64,000 nucleotides of DNA, taken from Bradyrhizobium sp. 190 (GTDB lineage Bacteria > Pseudomonadota > Alphaproteobacteria > Rhizobiales > Xanthobacteraceae). The stretch is from the NCBI RefSeq assembly GCF_023073415.1, contig NZ_JADPJL010000060.1, forward strand, positions 186,001-250,000. Direction: 5' to 3'. Numbering within the stretch: the first letter of the stretch is position 1; each line of letters begins with the position of its first letter. The notes below the pieces were generated by a model that was not told the DNA's origin, did not search any database, and saw nothing but the letters and a program-made list of their open reading frames with translations. A program made the position numbers and the translations under genes. Of the stretch, positions 8,634-16,900 are shown in pieces.

Positions 8634-9692
8634 TTAGGCTGTGGTTGCCGGACCGGTCGTCGCCGGTAGCCACAGCCGGTCACCAAAGAAGCGCTCGCGC
8701 AGCAGCATGACCAGGGTGGCCCGCTTGTGTGGAAAATCGAAATTCTTGATTTTCGCGAATCCCGAGAGTTCCAGATTGCGGAGTTGCTGCGAATGGGCAG
8801 CCGCCGGCTCGCCGACGATTCGCTGCGTTCGGCAATCATCCAGGAACATGTAGTGCATCAGCGATGGCAGCCACGCACTGATGTAGCGGCGTCCGCGATA
8901 GGCATCCTCTCCGACGACAACATGCCAGCCGCGATCGTAATCGTCGGCATCGTAGAACGGCGCAATACGGTTCTCCTTGGCCCAATAGAGCTCGAAGTAG
9001 CCAAATGGCGCGTCACCGAAGCAGCCGATCAGTGGCAACATGTGCGGATCGGCCAGAATGGTGGAGAGATACTTTCGATGCTTCTCGAGATCGCCGGCCT
9101 CATCCCAGAAGGCGTCGACGCGTGGGTCATTCATCCACCGGTGCAGCAGATGCAGGTCATCCTCCACATCGGCAACTCGAAACGAGACAACCTCGCCGAG
9201 CCAGGGGATGAAGCGGGCATACACCATTCCTACTGGCTTTTGCGGCCGTCGCGGATGACGTTTGCCGTCGGTCATGATGTGGAGTTGCGGCATTGGCGGC
9301 CGCGCGGCATCGGACAGCCAGTTGTCACGGCGCTGCATTGTCAGCTCCGGGAGCAGCACGAGGTCGCTTCCGGCCACGACAGCAAGGCCATCGTCCAGCA
9401 ATCTACGTGCAACAGGTTCCCCGACCGAATCCAGAAAAAGCCGATTGAGACCGGGGCGCCACCCGAACATTGCCTCAGCTGCCGCCGAAGCCGCCCGCAC
9501 CGCTAATCGCGGATCGCCGGGAGCATCGAGCATCTTCAGATGGTCCAGTTGCTCATCGAGGCGCAGACGCATCACCGTGTCGCCGTCTGCAATAACCCGC
9601 AAGTCTGCGCCGTCCTGAAGGACCGTCATGCCGGCGTGCGGTCCGATCGGAAACGCGTGAGGATCTGTCGCGGAGCTCGACGCTTTGTTCAT
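8634..9692 (-). CDS. GNAT N-acyltransferase for hydroxamate formation (IucB/RhbD/MbtK type)
   Basis: This 352-aa protein has the siderophore GNAT domain in its C-terminal half (about 160-345). The signature stretches are LHLLHRWMNDPRVDAFWDE, PFGYFELYWAKENRIAPFY, DRGWHVVVGEDAYRGRRY and RIVGEPAAAHSQ, which are typical of IucB/MbtK-like N-hydroxyamine acetyltransferases. The N-terminal 150 residues resemble the linker region of longer family members. It would transfer an acetyl or other acyl group from CoA to N5-hydroxyornithine produced by the next gene. The start at ATG 9692 is the first conserved option. Its promoter region (9693-9917) holds an ICE-like palindrome. Confidence 0.88.
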   Translation of the reverse strand: MNKASSSATDPHAFPIGPHAGMTVLQDGADLRVIADGDTVMRLRLDEQLDHLKMLDAPGDPRLAVRAASAAAEAMFGWRPGLNRLFLDSVGEPVARRLLDDGLAVVAGSDLVLLPELTMQRRDNWLSDAARPPMPQLHIMTDGKRHPRRPQKPVGMVYARFIPWLGEVVSFRVADVEDDLHLLHRWMNDPRVDAFWDEAGDLEKHRKYLSTILADPHMLPLIGCFGDAPFGYFELYWAKENRIAPFYDADDYDRGWHVVVGEDAYRGRRYISAWLPSLMHYMFLDDCRTQRIVGEPAAAHSQQLRNLELSGFAKIKNFDFPHKRATLVMLLRERFFGDRLWLPATTGPATTA

Positions 9693-9799
9693 ACGGCACT
9701 CGCATTGACGTGATTGCTTGAAACAAGACGCGATTTGCGCTCACGCGTGCGATGTAAATCACTCCCGCGCAGGATGACAAGAAATGCCAACGCACGCAG

Positions 9800-9816
9800 T
9801 TTAGATTCCTTACAAA
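9800..9816. promoter_or_regulatory. ICE-like palindrome upstream of the hydroxamate genes
   Basis: TTTAGAT-TCC-TTACAAA matches 11 of 14 positions of TTTAGAA-N3-TTCTAAA. It lies 108 bp upstream of the acyltransferase start, in an AT-richer gap of 225 bp. The gap also contains a perfect 12-bp palindrome, GAATTTAAATTC (9878-9889). Confidence 0.45.
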
Positions 9817-9917
9817 ACCAATGAATGACTTGGCCGGGACATTGCCTGCCTTATTCGAGGCAAACCTCCGCGGTCTCCGAATTTAAATTCAAATTTTCTC
9901 GGAAAACAAAAATACGT

Positions 9918-11705
9918 CTAAAGAGGCGCGCCGCTTGGAACTGATGACGGCTCCATGACGTTATGGGCCTTCGCCTCGCCAGCGACAATCTTGCCGTGAC
10001 GAAGTCGCACAAGATGGTCCGCCACGCCGAAATAACGGTCATCATGCGAGATCACGATGATCGTCTTTCCCATGCGCTTCAGGTCGGGCAGCAGTTCCGT
10101 ATAGAAGATATGCCGGAACGCGGGATCCTGATCCGCGGCCCACTCGTCGAACACAAGGACCGGCCGCTCCTCCAGCCAGGCATTCATCAGCGCCAGCCGC
10201 TTGCGTTGCCCGGTCGACAGGTCCGTCGTCGTAAATACGCCGTTCTCGACCGAGACCTTGTGCGCGACCTCCAATCGCTCCAGATACCGTTCCGCGACAT
10301 CCGGCACCACTCCGGCTCCCTGAAGCAGGTCTTCAAACAGGTAGTAGTCGGAGAAGATGGTGGTGAAGAGCTGCCGGTAATCATCCCGCGTTTCCGTTAC
10401 GACGGACAGGCCATCGCGAAGCACCGCACCGGTCTGCGGCGCATAAAGTCCCAGCAGCAATTTGATGAGCGTGGTCTTTCCGCTGCCATTTTCGCCGACA
10501 ATGAAAACGATGTCCCCCTGGCGGATATGCAGGTCAATCGGCCCGAGAACGAAAGGATTGCTGCCGGGCACCGCGCGGAAGGCGTACGACACTCCGCGGA
10601 GTTCGATCGATTCGATCCGGGCCGACGCTTCCGGCGCGGTCGAAGGCGCGGCCAGCAAGTCCTGTTCAGGCGTCGAGAACTGCTCCGAAAGCTCGGCGAT
10701 GCGGCGCATCGCCACCTGCGCGCGGCCGAGTGCAGGCAGGATGCCGATGACCTGGTCGATGGGACCTCGCATATAGAGCAGCACAAGCACAAAGCCGCTG
10801 GAGACCGAGGCGGGACTGTCCGGCCACAAGAAGGGACGCAAGGTCAGCGCCACGCCGATCACGACGAAGAACAGCATCGTGCCGAATGCCCGTGCAGTCA
10901 CGAAGAGGTTGATCGACTTGATCTGCACCGTGCTGATCCGGTCAACGGTGCGCTGAAGCTTCTCCACATACACGCGCTGCCGGCGGGTGCGGTTCAGGCG
11001 CAATTCCTTCGCGCCCTCCGCGATCGCCCGGTAGTGCTTCTGCAACTCGTCTTCCGAGTCGCGGGCGGCATTGAATCCCTGAACCCCCCGCGTTCGCGCA
11101 AGAGCATGCGCCAGCGAACCCAGGATAATGACCAATCCCGTGATCAGAAAAAGCGGCCACGACAATACCGCCAGATAAACCATGCAGCCGAAAGTAATAA
11201 CGAGGGACACGAAAAAAGATGAGAAGAAGAATGCGAAATCGCTGATCGTATCGACATCCTGCGTGAGAACAGGGATCAGGCGATGCGTCCGGTAGATTTC
11301 GAGCTGGTCGATCGGGGCAGCCAGAATCTTGGCGGCGAGCGACTTGCGAAGCTCGGCGATGATCCTTTGTCCGACATAATTGGCGCTGATGTCGGAGCCG
11401 ATGGATCCGATCAGGATCAGCGAACACAGGCCCGCAAAGGCGAAAAGCAGCGTTGCGATGTCGCCCTGCGAGGCGTAGAGCCCGCGGTTGACGACTGCGA
11501 GCAGCCCCGCAACGCTGGCGCCGCCGACAATGCCGAGAACGATGCCTCCAAGCACGATCGGCCAATATGGCCGCAGGAGATGCAGGATCTGCGCCGTCAG
11601 GCCGCTTCGTGGATTCATCATGAGTGCCGCGCTTGAGTAGAGCTGAAGCGAACCTACACGGCCCGTCGTGACACGAACAGCCTTGCTGGAGTGATGCGAA
11701 TACAT
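9918..11705 (-). CDS. Cyclic-peptide/siderophore ABC exporter (PvdE/SyrD/YojI type), fused permease-ATPase
   Basis: This 595-aa inner-membrane half-transporter has six predicted helices in residues about 40-330 and a nucleotide-binding domain in about 355-575. Walker A is GENGSGKTTLIKL. The signature is LSTGQRKRLAL, where STGQ replaces the usual SGGQ as in PvdE/SyrD-type transporters. Walker B is VLVFDEWAADQDP. Such proteins move NRPS-made lipopeptides or pyoverdine precursors to the periplasm. An internal ATG pair at 11621/11618 (MMNPRSGLT) would give about 567 aa, nearer the family length, and the first 28 residues show no helix, so the real start may be there. It is divergent from the siderophore reductase gene and shares an ICE-like site with it. 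Confidence 0.9.
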   Translation of the reverse strand: MYSHHSSKAVRVTTGRVGSLQLYSSAALMMNPRSGLTAQILHLLRPYWPIVLGGIVLGIVGGASVAGLLAVVNRGLYASQGDIATLLFAFAGLCSLILIGSIGSDISANYVGQRIIAELRKSLAAKILAAPIDQLEIYRTHRLIPVLTQDVDTISDFAFFFSSFFVSLVITFGCMVYLAVLSWPLFLITGLVIILGSLAHALARTRGVQGFNAARDSEDELQKHYRAIAEGAKELRLNRTRRQRVYVEKLQRTVDRISTVQIKSINLFVTARAFGTMLFFVVIGVALTLRPFLWPDSPASVSSGFVLVLLYMRGPIDQVIGILPALGRAQVAMRRIAELSEQFSTPEQDLLAAPSTAPEASARIESIELRGVSYAFRAVPGSNPFVLGPIDLHIRQGDIVFIVGENGSGKTTLIKLLLGLYAPQTGAVLRDGLSVVTETRDDYRQLFTTIFSDYYLFEDLLQGAGVVPDVAERYLERLEVAHKVSVENGVFTTTDLSTGQRKRLALMNAWLEERPVLVFDEWAADQDPAFRHIFYTELLPDLKRMGKTIIVISHDDRYFGVADHLVRLRHGKIVAGEAKAHNVMEPSSVPSGAPL

Positions 11706-11745
11706 GATGGCAGCATCGCTCTTTCAGGGCTTATTTTTCAGCCTT

Positions 11746-11762
11746 TTTCGATTGATTCTAAT
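11746..11762. promoter_or_regulatory. ICE-like palindrome between exporter and siderophore reductase genes
   Basis: TTTCGAT-TGA-TTCTAAT matches 11 of 14 positions of TTTAGAA-N3-TTCTAAA, with TTCTAA intact in the right half. It lies in the 130-bp divergent region and could regulate both genes. Confidence 0.45.
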
Positions 11763-11835
11763 TTGTGATCGGCGACGCGTTTAATAAAATATGAGTGGTA
11801 CCGCCTTTGCATCGCAGCCGATGAGCGTGTAGGAC

Positions 11836-12981
11836 TTGGATCCAGCCGTGTCGGGCCGCGATATCCGGAAATCGAAGCGCTTGCAGGCCAGCATCGGACA
11901 GGCCCGACTGGAGGATGACTTGGATTCGCTGATCTCCGAAACCCGCATCCGGCTTGCCGATGCCGCCGGTCTTGCCGCCCGGATGATCGATCATTTGGCC
12001 GAGCATGACATCGCCTTCGAGGATCAGGATGGCCTGATGGTGGCCAAACTTCCGTTTGGAACCAGCTCGCTCACCGTTGAGGCCGAGGCACTCAAGATCC
12101 GCGTCGAGGCTAAAGACAAGGGTCACCTCGAAATGCTGCGATCGGTCGTGGCCTCGCACGTCATCGAGTTCGCAGGCGACGAGCCACCGACTATCGTTTG
12201 GTCCGGTCATGAATCCGATGGCGGCACGCTAGCCAATTTCCGCGAAGTGCGATTGAAGGCAGCGATCGACCTCACGCCCCGCATGCGCCGGCTGACCTTC
12301 ACCGGGGACGACATCGCCCGCTTCGTGAACGACGATGACCTGCACGTCCGCCTGTATTTCCCGCCGGCGGGCCTCGCCAAGCCCGAATGGCCGTGGCCTG
12401 CGCCGGACGGACGCATCCTTTGGCCGGAACCGGACCGCCGTCCCGTCACCCGCTACTACACCATCCGCCGCATCGATCTGCAGACCCGCGAAATCGATAT
12501 CGATTTCGTGGTGCACGACCATGCCGGACCGGGATCGGCATTCGCCCTCAATGCGCAAGCCGGCGCCATTTGCGGCATGGCCGGCCCCCTCGGGCGAGGC
12601 ATTCGTCCGGCGCGCTGGTTTCTGCTGGCCGGCGACGAAACTGCCCTCCCCGCCATCGCGCGAATTCTCGAGACCCTGCCGGCAACGGCTGAGGGTGAAG
12701 TCTTCATCGAAGTCGCCGATCGGCTTGAGGAGGTTCCGCTGGTCGGGCCTGCCGGCGTGTCGATCCGCTGGCTGCATCGCGGCGACCGTCCGGCCGGGAC
12801 GACGCAGTTGCTGGTCGATGCCGTCAAGGCTGTGCGATGGCCTGATCATCGCGAGGCCTTTGCCTGGGTCGCGTGCGAAGCACAGGCGCTGAAGGCATTG
12901 CGAAACCATTTGCGCGATGAACGAAAGCTCTCCCGCGAGCAGCATCTTGCGGTCGCGTATTGGAGCCTGCGTCAGCCATGA
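11836..12981 (+). CDS. Siderophore-interacting ferric reductase with an N-terminal DUF2218 domain
   Basis: In this 381-aa cytoplasmic protein, residues about 35-130 resemble DUF2218 (AARMIDHLAEHDIAFEDQDG, then VVASHVIEFAGDE). Residues about 140-380 are a ViuB/SIP flavin reductase: RRLTFTGDDI, YYTIRR for flavin binding, FVVHDHAGPGSAFA, AGDETALPAIARIL and the C-terminal AVAYWSLRQP. It would reduce ferric siderophore in the cytoplasm to release iron. The only upstream ATG (11821) stops after three codons. The start is TTG at 11836 or, with a better spaced GGA, GTG at 11848. The fhuC-like gene follows 70 bp downstream, so uptake and reduction are co-transcribed. Confidence 0.9.
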   Translation: MDPAVSGRDIRKSKRLQASIGQARLEDDLDSLISETRIRLADAAGLAARMIDHLAEHDIAFEDQDGLMVAKLPFGTSSLTVEAEALKIRVEAKDKGHLEMLRSVVASHVIEFAGDEPPTIVWSGHESDGGTLANFREVRLKAAIDLTPRMRRLTFTGDDIARFVNDDDLHVRLYFPPAGLAKPEWPWPAPDGRILWPEPDRRPVTRYYTIRRIDLQTREIDIDFVVHDHAGPGSAFALNAQAGAICGMAGPLGRGIRPARWFLLAGDETALPAIARILETLPATAEGEVFIEVADRLEEVPLVGPAGVSIRWLHRGDRPAGTTQLLVDAVKAVRWPDHREAFAWVACEAQALKALRNHLRDERKLSREQHLAVAYWSLRQP

Positions 12982-13051
12982 CATCTCCACATGCGCGGAT
13001 CGAGGGGACAGCGTTCGTCTCGCACCGCATAGTCTCCGCAGGCACTTTCCC

Positions 13052-13876
13052 ATGCACGTAGTTCGGCCCACCGAAATCGCCGAGGCGTCGCCCGATACGA
13101 CCGCGCCCTTGTTCGAACTGGACCAGGTCGGCTTTGCGGTGGCTGGCCGCGCGTTGCTCGAACCACTCACCCTGTCCCTTCCCGCGCGCAGCGTCGTGGG
13201 CCTGATCGGGCACAATGGCTCCGGCAAATCGACCTTGCTGAAGCTGCTGGCGCGGCAGCAGCCAAGCTCATCCGGCACGATCCGTTTCGAAGGGCGCCCG
13301 CTACGTGAATGGAGCGACCGGGAATACGCCCGCAAGGTCGCCTATTTGCCGCAGCAGACGCCGCCCGCCGCCGGCATGCTGGTCAAGGAACTGGTCGCGC
13401 TGGGCCGCTATCCATGGCATGGCGCACTCGGCCGGTTTGGCGACACCGACCGCGACAAGGTCGCGGAGGCCATGGCACTGACCCACATCGAGCCGTTTGC
13501 GGATCGGCTGGTCGATACATTGTCCGGTGGCGAACGCCAGCGGGTCTGGATCGCGATGCTGGTTGCGCAGGACGCCGAATGCCTGCTGCTCGACGAGCCG
13601 ACTTCGGCGCTCGACATCGCCCATCAGATCGAAGTTCTGTCGCTCGTGAAGCAGCTCGCCCGCGAGCGCAATCTCGGCGTGGTCGTCGTGCTCCATGACG
13701 TCAACATGGCGGCGCGCTTCTGCAACGAGATCATCGCACTGCATTCGGGCAGGCTGATAACCCGCGGCGCGCCCGACAGGATCATGACGCCGGCTGAACT
13801 CGAAACCATCTACGGCATCCCCATGGGGGTGATGCCGTCTCCGGATCAGAGCCACCTCATCAGCTTTGCACGATAA
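13052..13876 (+). CDS. fhuC: Ferric-siderophore ABC transporter ATPase (FhuC/FepC type)
   Basis: This 274-aa cytoplasmic ATPase has Walker A GHNGSGKSTLLKLL, Q-loop YLPQQTPPAAGM, signature LSGGERQRVWIAMLVAQ, Walker B CLLLDEPTSALD and the switch His in VLHDVNMAARF. These are characteristic of iron-chelate importers. The ATG at 13052 (MHVVRPTEIAEA) is preferred. A longer frame from 12917 overlaps the reductase gene and precedes any conserved residue. It powers the fused permease encoded convergently just downstream; a shared hairpin separates the two. Confidence 0.92.
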   Translation: MHVVRPTEIAEASPDTTAPLFELDQVGFAVAGRALLEPLTLSLPARSVVGLIGHNGSGKSTLLKLLARQQPSSSGTIRFEGRPLREWSDREYARKVAYLPQQTPPAAGMLVKELVALGRYPWHGALGRFGDTDRDKVAEAMALTHIEPFADRLVDTLSGGERQRVWIAMLVAQDAECLLLDEPTSALDIAHQIEVLSLVKQLARERNLGVVVVLHDVNMAARFCNEIIALHSGRLITRGAPDRIMTPAELETIYGIPMGVMPSPDQSHLISFAR

Positions 13877-13897
13877 AAAGGCGAGTCATCCGCCTTT
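13877..13897. terminator. Stem-loop between convergent fhuC- and fhuB-like genes
   Basis: AAAGGCG-AGTCATC-CGCCTTT is a perfect 7-bp stem with a 7-nt loop, starting at the base after the fhuC stop codon. On the minus strand it is followed by a run of five T, so it is a better terminator for the long NRPS/fhuB transcript than for fhuC. It may work in both directions. Confidence 0.6.
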
Positions 13898-13910
13898 CCA
13901 TCGCGGCGTG

Positions 13911-15917
13911 TCATGTTCGTCGCGGGCGCAACAGCCAAACCAGATAAGGACCGGCGAGCATCATCGCGAAGATGCCGGCCGGCATCTGGAACGGAAATAT
14001 CACCATCCGCCCGGCCCAATCCGCGAATACCATCAATGTGGCACCAATCAGCGCGGCCAGCGCCGCCTGGTGAAGTGCGCGTTGTGCCCCCATCATCCGC
14101 GCCATGTGCGGCGCGATGAAACCGACGAGACTCAGAAGCCCAACCATCAAGGTCGCCGTCGCGGTCAACAACGCGGTCAGCAGCATGATGATGATGCGGC
14201 TTCTCGCCATCGATATGCCCACCGAACGCGACGCTGCCGGGCCGAGCGGCAGGATATCGAGCCAGCGTGACAACATCGGCACCAGAGCCAACAGGATGAT
14301 GGCGGCGGCGGCCAGTATCGCCGCCTCGGTCGGACCGATCTGATAAAGCGATCCCGCCAGCAACGACAGAAGTATACCTATGCGGGGATCACCGGTCGCA
14401 AGCACCATGGCCATGATCGCGCCGAACGCCGCGCTCATGGCGACGCCAGCCAGCAGCACACGCTCCGGACTGAATTCGGACCGCCGGCTGAACAGCAGAA
14501 CCAGCCCGAGCACGATGAAGGCTCCGATCCCACCGCCTGCAATCTGCGTCACGCGTGTATGGGAGGGAAGAAGATACAGGAGAACGAGCACACCCATCGC
14601 GGCGCCGTAGCTGATCCCCATCACCTCCGGAGCCGCCATTGGATTCCCGGTCATGCGTTGCAGCAGCGTGCCGGCCACCGCCAGCGTGGCCCCCGCAGCC
14701 ATGGCCGACACCACGCGCGGCCAGCGCCACGGCAAAAACTCCTGGATGCCGGCCAGACCGCTCCAGCTCCAGCCCTCTGAGCCGACCCCGACCGCGAGCG
14801 CGATCCAGACCACGACCGACAGCAAGACCGCACCGAACAAGATGACCCGCCAGGGATGGTCGAGACGCGGTGGTATGGATGGCGTGAGGTCCCCCACCGG
14901 CGCGGTGGCCCGTAGCCGCGGCAGCAACAAAAGCAACATCGGCGCGCCGATCAGGGCAGTGGCGGCGCCAGCCGGCATTTCGCGATAGCCGGGCGGGATC
15001 AGCAGCACAAGCTCATCTGTCAGCCACAGCAGCAAGGCGCCGCAAAGGGGCGCCCAAATCAGCCGGTCGCGAAAACGGCGCGCGCCTGACAGCATGACAA
15101 TGGCCGGCGCCGCAAGACCCACAAAACCCATTACGCCGACCACGCTGACGACCGAAGCACTGAGCGCGATCGCGATGCCAAGCGCGCAGACCCGCGCGCC
15201 CGTCAATCCGAGGCCGAGATTGCGTGCGGTCTCGTCATCGAAGCCGAGCAAGGTCAGCGGGCGGACCATCGCTGCGATGAGCACGAAGGAAATGATGAAA
15301 CGCGGCGCGAGGAACGCGACGTTGTTCCAGTCCTGCTGATTGAGAAAACCCGCGCCCCAGATGAACAGGCCAATCAGGTATTCATGGTTGAGCAGCACCA
15401 GCGCCTGAGTCGTCACGGCGCAGTAGTAGGCAACGATCAGCCCGGCAAGCACCAGCACGACCGGCGATAGCGCACGGCGCCAGGTGAGACCGAACACGCA
15501 CAGAAACGCGGCGAATCCGCCGATCAACGCAATCCACTCGCGGCCGAAGGCAAGCAGCGACGGCGCCCACAAGGTGGTCACGGTCAGCGCGAGATAGGCT
15601 CCATTTAGGACACCGAGGGTGCTCGGCTCGGCAAGCGGATTGCGGAGCACCTGCTGACAGACGGTGCCGGCCAGGCCAAGGGCGGCGCCGGCCAGCAGCG
15701 CCACCGCGATGCGCGGAAAGACGGTGTAATGCACGAGCATCTGCTGCGTGTCCGTGATCTCGGGCCGCCATAGCACCGGTAACCATGCGGTAGCCGGCAG
15801 AAAGCCCGACAGATGACGCCACGTCAGCGCAGCAGCCGCCGCAAACAGCAAGCCGATCAGAATCGCCGGATGCATCTCGAACCCGGACCGGGCGGGCAGC
15901 GCGTCAACCTTGCTCAT
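13911..15917 (-). CDS. fhuB: Ferric-siderophore ABC permease, duplicated FecCD domains (FhuB type)
   Basis: This 668-aa inner-membrane protein consists of two tandem FecCD units (about 20-330 and 350-665). Repeated signatures include AGAALGLAGTVCQQVLRNPL / AGATLAVAGTLLQRMTGNPM and GFVGLAAPAIVM / GLLSLVGFIAPHMARMM, with PLAEPSTLGV / PMAAPEVMGI after the first pair. Such fusion is typical of FhuB, the hydroxamate importer, and agrees with the predicted hydroxamate ligand. The start is MSKVDALPA (ATG at 15917, AGGA upstream). It overlaps the fhuD-like gene by 14 bp, and a longer frame to 15983 lies inside that gene. It should pair with the FhuC- and FhuD-like proteins. Confidence 0.92.
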   Translation of the reverse strand: MSKVDALPARSGFEMHPAILIGLLFAAAAALTWRHLSGFLPATAWLPVLWRPEITDTQQMLVHYTVFPRIAVALLAGAALGLAGTVCQQVLRNPLAEPSTLGVLNGAYLALTVTTLWAPSLLAFGREWIALIGGFAAFLCVFGLTWRRALSPVVLVLAGLIVAYYCAVTTQALVLLNHEYLIGLFIWGAGFLNQQDWNNVAFLAPRFIISFVLIAAMVRPLTLLGFDDETARNLGLGLTGARVCALGIAIALSASVVSVVGVMGFVGLAAPAIVMLSGARRFRDRLIWAPLCGALLLWLTDELVLLIPPGYREMPAGAATALIGAPMLLLLLPRLRATAPVGDLTPSIPPRLDHPWRVILFGAVLLSVVVWIALAVGVGSEGWSWSGLAGIQEFLPWRWPRVVSAMAAGATLAVAGTLLQRMTGNPMAAPEVMGISYGAAMGVLVLLYLLPSHTRVTQIAGGGIGAFIVLGLVLLFSRRSEFSPERVLLAGVAMSAAFGAIMAMVLATGDPRIGILLSLLAGSLYQIGPTEAAILAAAAIILLALVPMLSRWLDILPLGPAASRSVGISMARSRIIIMLLTALLTATATLMVGLLSLVGFIAPHMARMMGAQRALHQAALAALIGATLMVFADWAGRMVIFPFQMPAGIFAMMLAGPYLVWLLRPRRT

Positions 15918-16839
15918 TGTTTTCCTGCGGCAGACGTTCGGCGAGAAGACGTGCGAAGCGTTCGGCCGCCGGCACGCCGCCATAGAAGAATTGATTTCCC
16001 AGCACCGTCAGCCGCCCCGAGCGGAGGAAAGGAAGGGTGCTCAGTACCGGACTTGCCTTGAGCAGGGCTTCGATATCGGCGACCCGCGAACTCATCAGGA
16101 CCAGTCGCGCGTCAGGGACCGCGGCGAGAACTTCGAGGCCGACGCTGGTGTGTCCCCACGGACCGCTCTGTCCGGTCCAGGCATTCTTCAACCCGAATTG
16201 GCTGAGCACCTCCTGATAGAGGCTGTTCGGGCCGAATACGAGCGCACGGTTGCGGGCGATCTCGCTGACGAGATACAGCGGTTTGCCTCCTCGATTCCGA
16301 AGCTGCTCGCGATAGCCGATCATGGCGGTATCGAAACGCGCCAGATAGGCTTCGCATGCGGCCTGCACGCCAAGACGCTGCGCGAGCTCCATCGTCGAAC
16401 TGCGCGCCGTTTCGAGCGGATGCCGGCCGGGCTTGAAAATTGTGAAGACCTCGACCGGGGCGATCAGCTTGAGGCGGGGCATTGCCGCAGTGATGCTGGG
16501 ATCGATGATGATAATATCAGGCGCGAAGCTCTGCAGCAGTTCGAGATTTGGCTCCGAGCGCAAGCCGATTTCCTGAACGCTTGACGGGACAGCCGGCTCG
16601 ACGACGAGCCTGCCGTAGCGCTCGATCTCCGGAACGACCAACGGCACGATCCCGAGCGCCAGTATGGTCTGTGCACAAGCCCAACCAAGCGCGGCGACGC
16701 GGGGGCCGGATTGCGGTGCGGTGGCTTGCGCAATCGCCGTCGGCAAGCCGTCTGCAAGCATCCCGCCGCCAATACCCAGACCCGCGGTCAAAAGCGCGCG
16801 GCGAGACAGCCTGTAATCGGAGATTGACTTTTTGCTCAT
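15904..16839 (-). CDS. fhuD: Periplasmic ferric-siderophore-binding protein (FhuD type)
   Basis: This 311-aa protein starts with a twin-arginine-type signal (RLSRRALLTAGLGIGGG) and a likely cleavage after AIAQA. The mature part has the class III binding-protein pattern: VAALGWACAQTILALGIVPL, LELLQSFAPDIIIID, GPWGHTSVGLEVLAAV and the C-terminal FFYGGVPAAERFARLL. Substrate is the periplasmic ferric siderophore, handed to the FhuB-like permease whose gene overlaps its end. The ATG at 16839 is favoured over a longer frame to 17031, because the signal peptide begins there and the extension overlaps the upstream hydrolase gene. Confidence 0.9.
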   Translation of the reverse strand: MSKKSISDYRLSRRALLTAGLGIGGGMLADGLPTAIAQATAPQSGPRVAALGWACAQTILALGIVPLVVPEIERYGRLVVEPAVPSSVQEIGLRSEPNLELLQSFAPDIIIIDPSITAAMPRLKLIAPVEVFTIFKPGRHPLETARSSTMELAQRLGVQAACEAYLARFDTAMIGYREQLRNRGGKPLYLVSEIARNRALVFGPNSLYQEVLSQFGLKNAWTGQSGPWGHTSVGLEVLAAVPDARLVLMSSRVADIEALLKASPVLSTLPFLRSGRLTVLGNQFFYGGVPAAERFARLLAERLPQENNEQG

Positions 16840-16900
16840 GGGATCCGGCTCAGGAACGCCTTCCGGCGAGACCGCGGTGGGTGAGAGCCATGACATACCT

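Noticed and set aside
8612..8839. N-terminal extension of the N-hydroxylase frame
   Set aside because: It overlaps the acyltransferase gene and lacks conserved residues; the family start and a ribosome-binding site lie at 8611.
9842..9863. Stem TTGCCT...AGGCAA downstream of the exporter gene
   Set aside because: The stem is short, has a 10-nt loop and no T-run on either strand, so I do not call it a terminator.
12917..13051. Longer start for the fhuC-like ATPase
   Set aside because: It overlaps the reductase gene by 65 bp and adds about 45 unconserved residues.
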